NCBI GenBank assembly: GCA_036244855.1
Contig: BQKZ01000003.1
Span: 25,930-89,929 of the forward strand
Direction: 5' to 3'
Length of the DNA stretch: 64,000 nt
DNA from: Temnopleurus reevesii
Taxonomy: Eukaryota > Echinodermata > Echinoidea > Temnopleuroida > Temnopleuridae
The notes under the pieces were generated by a model that was not told the DNA's origin, searched no databases, and was given only the letters and a program-made list of their open reading frames with translations. Position 1 is the stretch's first letter; each line of letters begins with the position of its first letter. This document shows positions 13,501 to 25,500 of this stretch, piece by piece. A program made the translations under genes and the position numbers.

Positions 13501-16500
13501 TTGCAATGCTAATTTGTAGTTTACATGATACTCGCGTGCAAATTTTCGCAGCGATAGCGTTATCGACGGTCGAGAACAGAAGGGAGGGGGGCCTAGGAGG
13601 CCCCCCACCGGCTATGAGAACTCCCAAAATAGCCCGGCCTAGGTAGGGTTAAACTTAAAGTAATAGTATATTTGTGAGACAATCATATCCTTGATATAAT
13701 CTAGATTTGATGATGAATCGTTGCCACACTTATGGGAAATAGAAAAAGAGTTGTGTTCCATAAAGCAATGCATAGATCTACCCACAACTCAACAAATAAT
13801 CCTTGGCACGGAATCGCACTGGTCGTTCATAGAGTCATGCGTAAATCTACACACAGTTTTATGAATCACAAGCTTGCGTTTGTTCAATAACAATATTTTG
13901 TTACAAAAGTATCCTTCTTCTACAACTCCAAGATCAAATTTATTTGTAGTATTCGTGCAAAACCATTTTTGTTTGTAAAGTAACTTACATGTCTATTAAA
14001 TTTTCTAAAGTATTTATCAGAGGTTCAAAAGAATTTATATTCTTCCTATTGGTAATTGTTATTGTACACATACTTATTCATATTTTGATCAGAAGTAAAG
14101 TTTTTGTAACTACAAAAAAGAAATGAAGACTAATTAAATGTCAGGCAACAAACTACAAACCAAGGTGGCTGTGTATAAATGTTATTTTATGCAAAATTTT
14201 TACTGTTGTTTCAGATGAGCCTAGTATACAACAGCAAAAACCGCCATCGCCACCCCCACCATCACAAGTACAGCATGAACCCTCACCTCAACCCCCAGCA
14301 CAGCCACCCAAGAAAACTGAGCAAGAATTTGACCAGCAGTTCCAGCAATTTTCCCAAGAGCTACAACAATACCAGCAGAATAATGCATCCCAGTTTGATC
14401 CATATACTGGACAACAGATGGCAATGTACTTCCAAACACCGGAGGAGCAGATGGCATTCCAGCAACAGCAGCAGCAAGCATTCCAACAGATGGGTCAGTA
14501 CACCCCGCAAGACGTTTACAATGCTCAGATGCAGCAGATGCAGCAAATGCAACAGATGCAACAGAACGCCTACAACACTCAGCAGCAACAATCTACAGAG
14601 CAGTTCCAACAACCGCCACCTCCCCCACCGCCGGAAGATTCACGGATGGTTACCCATCGCAAGTCTCCGCCCCCGCCACCTCCTCCTACCAAGGAGGCAG
14701 GACAACACAGTTGGTCAACGGCTCCTCCCCCACCTCCATCAGATTCCTTCTCTGATACCAAGCAGGACCGTGATGAGAGACAGAGGGATAGATCTAGGGT
14801 TGGGTCTAGGGAGAGAGGTGATAGCAGGCAACGTGATAGGGGCGATAAGTGAGTATGAATATGGTGTTGATATGAGATTCAGGTTGTCATGCCTACATGT
14901 GATCTATCGGCAATATTTTAAGGGGGTTGAGAAGATTATATTTATAAGCCATGCAATAACGTTCAATAAATTTCCAATCAGGAATCAGAAAAAAAGGGCA
15001 TTAGGTATTGATTGCAGTAATCATATAGACAAACTTTATGGATGAAGTTTGTCAAACTGGCAAACTCATTTTAAATGGTCAATATTGAAATTATGAAAGA
15101 AGGAAAATGTGGCATCCCATTCATCTTGTCATCCCCTTTTATTCTTACTTACTCCCAAATTACTTGGAAATAAAATAATTTTTAGTAATCTCTGTCCGTT
15201 TACATCTAGACACCCGAGTGGCCACTCCAGACTGGTTGAAGACTACAGAGACTCTCCTGGACAGAAGGACATGTTCACCAACTCTCCTCAACGAACCCCA
15301 CCACCGCCAACCAAGCCCAAGAAGAGGGAAGTCGTGGCCGTCACAGACATCTTGGATCCACCCAACAGGGAGAAGCGTCCAGCTAAGATCTGTGTGATCC
15401 TACGTGGCCCTCCTGGGAGCGGCAAGACCTACATCGCCAAGCTTATCAAGGCAAGTTGTTTACTGATGATAGATATGACCAGCAAATTTATTAGAATGGG
15501 AGTTTGTTTCTACTGTTATGAAAACAAGTGAAATTTAGATTTGAATCTAGTTAATATACACAACTAGAATAAAAGGTTAGGGATCATATGTAACGATTCA
15601 GAATGGTTGCCCATTTCTGAATGTGTACTGGAGCAAGAGGCATCATTCAAAAACTGTAATCATCCATGTGTGAAGTTAATTACAGTGTGTTGGATGATAT
15701 CAGAACAGTTGCAATTGATTTTTGCATAATTTTCTATAAAACTGTGATTAAAAGTTTATATACACATTTATGAGTGATCTTTATTTTCTTTTTTTCATAT
15801 GATGTGTTCTTTTTCATCTTTCTCAAGCTGTCAAAGCAAAAGATATACTTTTGTTGTAATATGATTATAAAGAAAACCATTTTTTTCTTTGATAATGATA
15901 ATTTTTAAAAAGAGTTAGATAGATAGATAGATAGAATTCATGAATATTGTTAGTGGTTTGCATTTGCATTACACTATGTCTTAACTTGTTAAGATTTACA
16001 TGACAAATATTGTACCTTGTTTAAGAATTAAGCCTTCAACCCTGCAAATCTTATTTCCCTATAGGACCGAGAAATACGCAACCGAGGTCCTAGTCCTCGT
16101 ATGTTGTGTCTTGATGACTACTTCATGAGTGAGAAAGAAAAGACAGAAAAGGACCCTGAAACTGGCAAGATGATCAAGAAGAGGGTAAGTGATAGCTATT
16201 TTTTTGATAAACATTGTCAAATAAGTTAAAAGAGATGGAGAGACGAGTTTGACTAGTTTATGCTTCCTGTGATTCATTCACACCAGCTTTAGCTCATTAT
16301 GCACCAAAGCAGTTCAAAAAATAAATGTATCCAGTCAGATTTCCATTCACCTCACCTCTAAATCGATTGCCCACATTTCTTCTCAATGTAAAGAACATAC
16401 CCGTCTACCAGAATGTAATTTACCACTTCTCATTATTTGACTCTGTAACATTGAATTTAAAAAAAATGTAATGGAATGAACATAAATTAAACATAAATCA

Positions 16501-19500
16501 AACTTCCATTTTAAATCAAAGTGAATAATTCTTGGCTTTATCCACTGAATGAATGGAAATCTTTGAGCTTCAGGGAAGAAAAGAATTCACAGGCACACTC
16601 GAGTCAGAATCAAGCCCACTAGACAGGTTTTATTCCACTAGATCACCAAGAAGCCTGATGACTGTAATTGGCACCATTCCATCTAATAATAGCAAATAAT
16701 GTTTAGCTACCAAATTTGTTGTTGGGTTGATAATGATTGTTAATAAGTATTGTCTTTGAAAATCCTCCAGCATATAAATTCTAATTCGATTAACAATTTT
16801 TTTGTTTGTTTGTATGACAAACTCAGTTTCAGGAATATGAATATGAGGACAGCATGGAGTCTATCTACCATGTGAGCTTACTCAAGACATTCAAGAAGAC
16901 AATCGAAGACGGTTTCTTTGATTTCATCATCGTGGATGCCGTCAATGACAAGATCTCAAAGATTGAACCCTTCTGGAGTTATGCAAAGATGAAAGGCTTT
17001 GAGGTAATTTTTTGTTTAATAATTCATGATACTACACTACGTAAAATAAGTTGAGGATCACTATGAAAATGTGCATATACATTTTATATTTCTGGAATAC
17101 CCCCAAATGAAATAATTATTGTATGTTATAATACACACTGTAATCATTGTCACCTATGAGTGATTTCATTTGCTGTATGATGTCTATTTCTCCACTGTAC
17201 TTCCTGAACAGTGAGCCCTTATTGAAGTGAAAAACGTTACAAAGTGACCGGTAACTGAGCAGTGTAAACGGGTTTTTCAATGAAAAGGTTTTTATAGGTA
17301 TAGATATTTTTATCTACTTTACTGAGAATCCGAAACAATAAGATACGCTAATGAAACATCCCTAATCTTGTCTCTTATAATTGTAAATAAAATGTGAAAT
17401 GATAGATCTGCCTTTAGGATGACGACTAGAAAGCATTATTCAATGTTATCTCAGATTTAAAAAAATTGTTACCTGGAGGATAAAGGTTAATGATATATCC
17501 AGGAAGGAATATGTGCAGTATAAAAAAGATCAAAAGCATTTTGGTTTATCTGTATGTCATAAGAATATTTATTTCTGTATTAAAATCATAACATGTGTAC
17601 TTGGTGTAGAAAAAGGATCTTCATTTGTCTGAATTATATCAAGGTTGACTGCAAATTGTTCTGAGGACTCAAGTTCTGACAAATGGGTTCGTAAATAATC
17701 AATATCAATATCAAGTTTTTTATCCAGTTTTGACTCCAATATCAAGTTTGGCAATATTCACCTTACTTATGCACCAATCACTCTAACTGTCCCGCCTCAA
17801 GTTGAGGATTCTTCTCTTTTCGAACCCAGCTTCCCGAGATCATTCTATACCTCCCTCGTCCAAATCAACATTCGTCGATAATCAATGATTATTTATTGCA
17901 GACCTCCCAACTATTCAGATTTTTTTGAAAGAATGTTATTTTTGTTACTATTTGGAGAGAGTTTCAAAGGAATTTTCCTATTTATCGGGATGATTCTTCT
18001 GCAGTCCAATGGGAAACATTGTTTCTTCCCTCTTTTTCAGTTCTATAGATTGAGAGGTCTGTTATTGGGATCTGTATGATATATTTTTTTAATTTTTGCA
18101 TTACGTCTATTTTTTTTTTTGCTTGTACAGGTGTATGTAGCCGAGCTGCTGGTTGAGTTAGGTTTGTGCATTCAACGAGACATCCATGGCAGAGGTGAAA
18201 CAGCAATCCGAAGGGTATGTTCAATCCTATCAATACTTTACATTGATTCAATCTAATTTCCATTCAAAAATTATGATTTGTCAAGCCAGCCTTTCCCTTT
18301 TCCCAAAAGGAAACACTTTGATAATCAGAGTCCTAAAGAAATGAAGTTTCTCTTTTACAAATTACTATTACAAAATTGAAACGGCACAATTCTGAGTGAT
18401 TGAAATCCCTTGTTTAATATCCTTTCCTTTGCTTATAATTATACTCGTTGAATTACAGGAATGTGGACTTTGTAGTAAAATGCTAGTTTAAAGCTGCATC
18501 CAAAAGATTTAATAGTTTTTATTCCAATTTTATTCGATTTTATCAATAACCTGTAGCTTCAACACTTCTATTAGACCTCATACATGTAAAAGAGCTGAAA
18601 TGGGAAAACTATCATAATGCATACCTCATTATCTGTATTTTCCCCCTGATTAACAGGGGGGGGGGGGGAATCTGGCAACCAAACAGTTATACCCAAGGTA
18701 TAAATTTAAGTCTATGACTCAATCTAAGTTGCAACAATCCTTTCAAAATCTACAAAAATATTGTGTTCTACTACACCCATCTTTTAGTCATCAGTATCAA
18801 CATAGTGATAATTTTGTTTTCTTATGGCCATAGATCATTGAGCATTGGGAGTTTGCACCACGGAAGTACATCAAGCTGGATGTTGTCGCTCTTCTACAAG
18901 ATGCAGCCATTGAAGAGGTAAGATGTGTAAAGGATCTTGTAGACACACAGAGAGGGAAATTTAATAAATATTGTATATCCAGCTCCCTATATATGCAACT
19001 GTTTCCTAAAACAATGCATTCATTACAATAAAGGGGAACTTCACCCTCACATTGATGTGCTCTAAGCGGATGGAGAAAATACAATGATTAAACTGTAAAT
19101 TTGAGCAAAATCTGACAATCTATTCAAAAGTTATGAATTTTCAAAATTTTGATTTCCACCTCTCATGGGCTCCCGAAATTGGCAAGCTACAGGCACAAAA
19201 TGGATTCCAACCTGGAGAACTCTCCATTCACTTTGTACAAAGAATTTCACAATTTCTTTTCCTCGAAAAGTAAGACAACATATGGAGATATTGATTCTTC
19301 ATGCACTTTTGGATGAAGCTTGTTTATTCCTTGTCAAATTTTCTTTACAATGAACAAATTGTGAAATTGCTGATGATTCAAGGAGTATTCACGAAAGAAA
19401 TTAACACTTGCAATGCAATGGTCTGACTATCCAGGTTGAGATGGAGGAGGAGGAGGAGGAGGAGGATGCAGGACCTTCCATGGAGGAACTGATGAGCCAA

Positions 19501-22500
19501 CAACAGGAAGCCTTGGAAGAACTTGATGATATTGAGGTAAGAATCACATACACAACTCAATGAACACTGATTGCATGTAAATGCCCTGATTGTCATTTCA
19601 AATTAAGGAAAGATATTTGACTATCATTGATGAAACACTCTAAACTCTACATTCATTTCTTCCACTATCTTGTATTTCACCTCATTGTATTTGTAAGTAC
19701 CATTGTCAAAATTATATTCACCATTTAGTATAGAAACACCCTTTGAGTTTGTGTTGATACTCATGATAATTTAGTTTTATTAGATTCTACTTCGTAGTGT
19801 CTTTCCAAAAGCACGTTTGTTAGATCTATTCACAATTGGAGGAAAAGCTACGAATATCATGTAAAACACCATTTTCCATAGGTAACATCATTCACCAAAA
19901 ATGATGGATGAAACTGTGTTGTTGTTGGTTGTTGTTTCCTTTACAGTGCAATTATTTGACATTCTAGACTATTTGATTTTGTTTATTTAACAGAATTGTT
20001 CATGACTTAAAATGTTCACGAACAAATCCAGCAAGGTCTGAATTTTATGAAAAGAATATCTAAGCAAATGTTGTTGAAATGTAAACTTGTAGGTAAGCAT
20101 ATGCAAACATGGGAAGTTCTGAATCTGGCTTTTAAATTACAATACTGCGAATCCCAGTTGTGTAAAACTGATCAATGGCAGTGGACTTTATAGTCCCACA
20201 TGTGAAGTATCCTGTCTTGTAGCTGGATGTTGTGCTCATTCACACATCATTGACTGTGCATCAGGCCAAACCATACTCAGCAGTACCAGGTTTGTATAAT
20301 CTTGAATCTTGTTTGTTGGAGTGTGTGATGGATAGTTGCCTACATATGCAACAAACTGTTCACACACAATCTCAAAATGATTGAGTCTTATACAATTGAT
20401 TTACTATAAGTGAGAGCTGTATTTAATTTCTCTATTTTAGCATTTAGACAAATAAAGTACTTTACAATACATCATGAAATAAAAATACATAGCAGTTGTT
20501 ATGGAGTTCTCATCCAGTATTTGTTAGTATTACTTGTATAATTGTATCTTAAATTATTTTTCATGATCAATAAGCTGCATGTTGATTTCATGCACTTCTA
20601 GAAATTTCAGATTCTACAAAAATAATTTTAGATTTTGGCAAGATGTAGATCTAGCTTCTCAAGGGCATATTCCATGTTCAAAACAAATTGAAACAAATGA
20701 GCTTAAATTCTTTTTCTTAGTGCTTCGACATACCAAAACATTTTGGTTGATCCATTATGTTACTATGTTCCCATCTTGTCAATCTTATTCTCATTGAAAT
20801 AAAAAAAACTGTTACAGGAATAGATTTCAAAATTGCAACAAGATTTTCCTTATTATTCATCTTAAGGGTGAGTTGTGTTCTATAAGAGGTAGAATGTGAT
20901 GAATTCTGTGTTTGTACACATTTCTATGAATAAATTACAGGTAAGAAATGAGTGAATATTAAACAAAAGTTTACCCCCTCGAATATGCAACTCAGAATAA
21001 GAATAATTTGATTAGGATTGAGGCTCATGAAGTGAAAGATCAAAGGTCACAGAAGAGTTCATTGTAGACATGGAAATGACTAGATCCCTAGATAACTAAG
21101 ACCATTTGAGTTGATTAGCTTTTGACTCAGGAAAACTTACTTTCCAATGAATATAATTTTATGTCTCTGCCACTGAAGGGTGTTCCAGGTGCATTTTTCC
21201 TGGCATTTCTGTGTGTTTATCTGTTGGTCCAAGATCTAGTTATTGCATTATTTTTAGAACTAGTAAAAATATTAATACCGAAAATGGGTCAAGTATAAAT
21301 GATGAATTGGCTTGTTTGATGAGCGGTTTCCAAAATCCAGCAAAATGTTCTGGACAAAAGAAAAAACAAGGGAAAATTCTTTTATCTTAGAAATATGTAT
21401 CTATTTCATAATGAATTGGTATGGTAAGAAGAACATACATGAAGGTGCAAAATTGTCTGTGTGAGGACGAAACTTGTGAAGGATATCTTCAAACAATCTC
21501 TGATAACCAATTACTGATGAATATATTTGAAGGTATGAATTTACATCTTCATCTGATTTTTCTTTTTTGGAGGCATACAGGCACGAGTCTGTGTGTGCGT
21601 GTGATAACTGGGTCCTGAAATGTTACTTTATTGATAGACTAGTAGTTTTGGCAGAAGGATGCCTAGCAGTGTTGTTAGAAAGTTAAAGTCAATTGCAAGT
21701 TGCAGGTAACTAGGATGTGCCTATAACTTGTGACAATTGCAGACTGCATAAATGTAGTGTAAGTGCAACTTCTAGCAATACCCAGATGATATTAAAACAT
21801 TTTTCACAGAAAATATGTGGTCAATATCTACATCATGAGTAGATTAAATGCTTTTACCACAATCGTTGGATTAAATAATGGTTAGACCATTGAAATTAAC
21901 TTGAAAATTATTATTTCCAGGACGACTTGGTAGGTAGATGAGCATGATAAGAACCAGCTTAGACAGTTTGCTTTATAAGTAGATTCTATAATATATGCAT
22001 GCACTTTTTATGCCTCCGCCACCGTAAGGTGGTGCCGGAGGCATTTTGTTTTCGGGTTGTCCGTCCGTCCGTCCGTCCGTCCGTCCGTCCGTCCGTCCGT
22101 GTGTCCGTCCGTCCGTCCGGACCTTGTTACCGCGATAAGTTCAGAACCGCTTGACGGATTTTGACCAAACTTGGCTCAAGTATGTATAACCATGTGAGGA
22201 TGAACTGATTAGATTTTGGGTTCAGTGGGTCAAAGGTCAAAGGTCACAGGGCCAAAAAACTTGTTAAAAATCGCCCAAAATAGCTTGTTATCGCAATAAG
22301 TTCAGAACTGCTGTACAGATTTTGACGAAACCTGGCTCAAGTATGTATAAGCATAGGAGAATGAACTGATTAGATTTTGGGTTCAGTGGGTCAAAGGTCA
22401 AAGGTCACAGGGCCCCAAAACTTGTAAAAAATCACCCAAAATAGCTTGTTACCGGAATAAGTTCAGAACTGCTGTACAGATTTTGACCAAACTTGGCTCA

Positions 22501-25500
22501 AGTATGTATAAGCATGCGAGGATGAACTAATTAGATTTTGGGTTCAATGGGTCAAAGGTCAAAGGGCCAAAAACCTGTTAAAAATTACCCCAAATAGCTT
22601 GTTACTGCAATAAGTTCAGAACTGATGCACAGATTTTGACCAAACTTGGCTCAAATATGTATAAGCATGTGAGGATGAATTGAATAGATTTTGGGTTCAG
22701 TGGGTCAAAGGTCAAAGGTCACTGGGCAGAAAACTTGTACAAAGTCAACCGATATACATGTAGATCACTTATAACAAAAAAATTGAACCAATTTCTTTCA
22801 AACTTACAGTGTGTAGCTCATCTATGTTTAAGCATGTGAGGAATTCGAAGCACTGGTGAGATTTTGGGTTCATGGTGTCAAAGGTGGCAGTGCCCAAAAT
22901 TTGTAAAATGTTTTTGATTTCTGATGGCATGGAACAAACAGTACATTGTACATATCTTTCTGATTGCGTGATGGCGGAGGCATAAATTTCGACCGTGCGA
23001 GGTCGAGGATTCATCTAGTATTTTGTAATATAGTACATACCTCAAGGGAGATGTTATTTATCAGAGATAATCTTGAGCCGGGATTGATTTACTTGCTTTA
23101 TGTAATAATTTCGATTTGATTCTCTAACTTACAATTTGTGGGGGTGTTCACAATATACTTTGCAAAGCTAGTGAATACTTTTTTGTGGAGGTAATCACAT
23201 ATACTCCATCCATTGCAAGACAAAAAAATAATCGTTAGCAATGTTAATTTGTTAGGCTAATCGCTCACCGTATGTAGGTATGGGGAGTTTAAGGGATCAT
23301 AACAAAAATTAATAGAACTGTGTAAAGACACAAAGTAATCTCTATGAAATGTCAAACATTTTCCATATTTTCTTGTTCAATTGGAAAAAGGTAAAATTAA
23401 AGAATTTCATGAATGTTTTCAATGTTGGATGATTAGCATTTATCATGACCTTATTTTTCGGCAAACAGTAACGCAGAAGGTGAATGCGTTAGTTTTGATG
23501 AAAAAAGTACGCATTCAAGTTTGTGTTACTAAGATTATTTTCGCAATCTGTATGGGCAATCTCAATGAAGCAGAAAAATGGTGGATGACAAAGTGTAGTA
23601 GCTTTTGCGAGCAAAGCGCTTACGTCTTGTGAACTTAAAGGAATTCAGTGATGCAGTAATGAACCTGAATAGTACGTTGAAAGGTAAAACAGAGTGTATG
23701 TCTTCATTTTTTTTCTTTATTTCCTCAGGTTATTATTATTATTATTATTATATTTGTTATGTAACGGGATAATTTATAGAGTTAAGTATGCAATCTGAAT
23801 GTGCATTCAGAAAGCTCAGTGGTCTTTTTGTTTTCTTTGGATGTCTGTAAATTTGTACTATGAATATATTTGTTCTCATCATGCTGAAAAATAGTGATGT
23901 GTACCTTTATGGTACAGTTTTTCAAACAATCAAAAGCATCTTGAATGATATTGGCATTTTCATGGTAATGGGGTCCCAAACGTTACAGTTGTGTTAGCAT
24001 ATCCATGAGTGCTTCATTGAATCATTTTTTTTTCATGAAGTGAGCCACTCATCTATTTTCAGATTTCTGCAAAGAGCAGATAAAAGTTTAATGTGAATGG
24101 GCATTCATATGTATACTAATCGATGAGCATTTAATTCAATATTTTTTTTGAAAATCATCCATTTGATATTGAATCAATTGAAATTGATGTGCAGATATTA
24201 AAAAAAAGATGTCAAATTTTCCGTTCATTAAAGTTCATTTCCATCGTCCATGCTGAACCTACGTAACATGGGCGGACAAAAATAAAATGCTTGCGTCCGT
24301 CCACATGTTACATACGTTAAAATTAACCACAATTGTACTATATTGTACAGATAAAGTGGGTTGATGTTTATGTAGTAAACAAAGAAAAATTAAGCATGGA
24401 AATTATTGAATTTGGCTGTCGTGCATTAGTACAAAAATGTCTCTAGGTTTCATACCTTCACCAATTTTTATATTTTTAAAAGAAAATTTTGGAGATTGCC
24501 CAATAAGAGTAAAATCTGGACAAATTTATCTCATTTAGGTGAGCCTTACCCAATGTCTTAAAGTGCCCCATTACCATGGAAATGCCCATATTTGGAAATA
24601 ATTTTGTGATTTATGTCATTCATGTAGGTTGCATTATTCTCAATGCTATTGATCTACTAGAAAATGTGTAAGATGGGTTAATTTGGGGTTTTGTACATTT
24701 GATGACAAGCTCAGGGTTACATTATACATTGTATGTAATGTACACCTGTGCACAAATGATAATTATTATACATGTGTGTTTTTTATTTCAAGTTTGAATT
24801 GCTTGCAAATATAAACCAAGTTAGACATTGGTTGTGTGACACTTTTTTAATGTATTCTGTTCAACAGTTAGAAAACAAATAATAATTTGAAGTATTTTTC
24901 AATTGCGTAACGATTGATGATTGGTCATTTAGCACTGAGATTTCTGAAAGAATTGTAACTGGAAAATGGCTTTAATTTTCACAAACTATGTGTGTCTTGG
25001 ATATGCAAAGTTCAAGACGTAAAAAGTCAGTGTTGAACCAAAATTTTGCTTATCACTGACCACAAAAGAGTGCTTGAGAGCTGCCACCACCTTTTTGTAT
25101 TTTGTTATTTTCCTGCTACAAAATTATGTGATTAAACAGCAGCATTTAGAATTCATTTGATAAATTCCGGTTGTTGAATATTTATTTCATAAATATTTTT
25201 AAATTTTCAAATTCCATTTATGTTAAATGAATAGACATAGAATTAATGTCAAGTTGATGCAAATAAACATTTTGGGATATATTTCCTCAATGTAATATTT
25301 TCCCAAAACAAAGTAATTAAAATAAGCGATTAAGCCTACTCAACATTGGCAGCTAGGAATCATGCTAAACACCTTACACATTAACCAATAATCTCTCATT
25401 AAAAAAACAGAAAGAAAGAAATATTTAAAAACTAATGTTTTTTGTCTTTTTTTCCTTTTCTTTCGCAGGCAATGTCAATGACAAAGAGCAAGTGGGACAC

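Larger units (their letters stand above)
12987..14214 (+). other. YLPM1 intron 6
   Basis: GT-AG intron made mostly of two putative elements (13046-13652 and 13753-13870) followed by AT-rich sequence and a good acceptor. Confidence 0.85.
19537..25468 (+). other. YLPM1 intron 13 (5.9 kb)
   Basis: The longest YLPM1 coding intron. It contains the 22007-23020 element, a (TTA)n run near 23738-23751 and a short inverted repeat at about 24260-24320 (CGTAACATGGGCGGAC mirrored by GTCCGTCCACATGTTACATA). The rest is AT-rich with no extra exon that I could support. Confidence 0.8.

Noticed and set aside
22007..22130. CRISPR-like array from the CCGT and 161-bp repeats
   Set aside because: The repeats are contiguous without unique spacers, in an animal intron.
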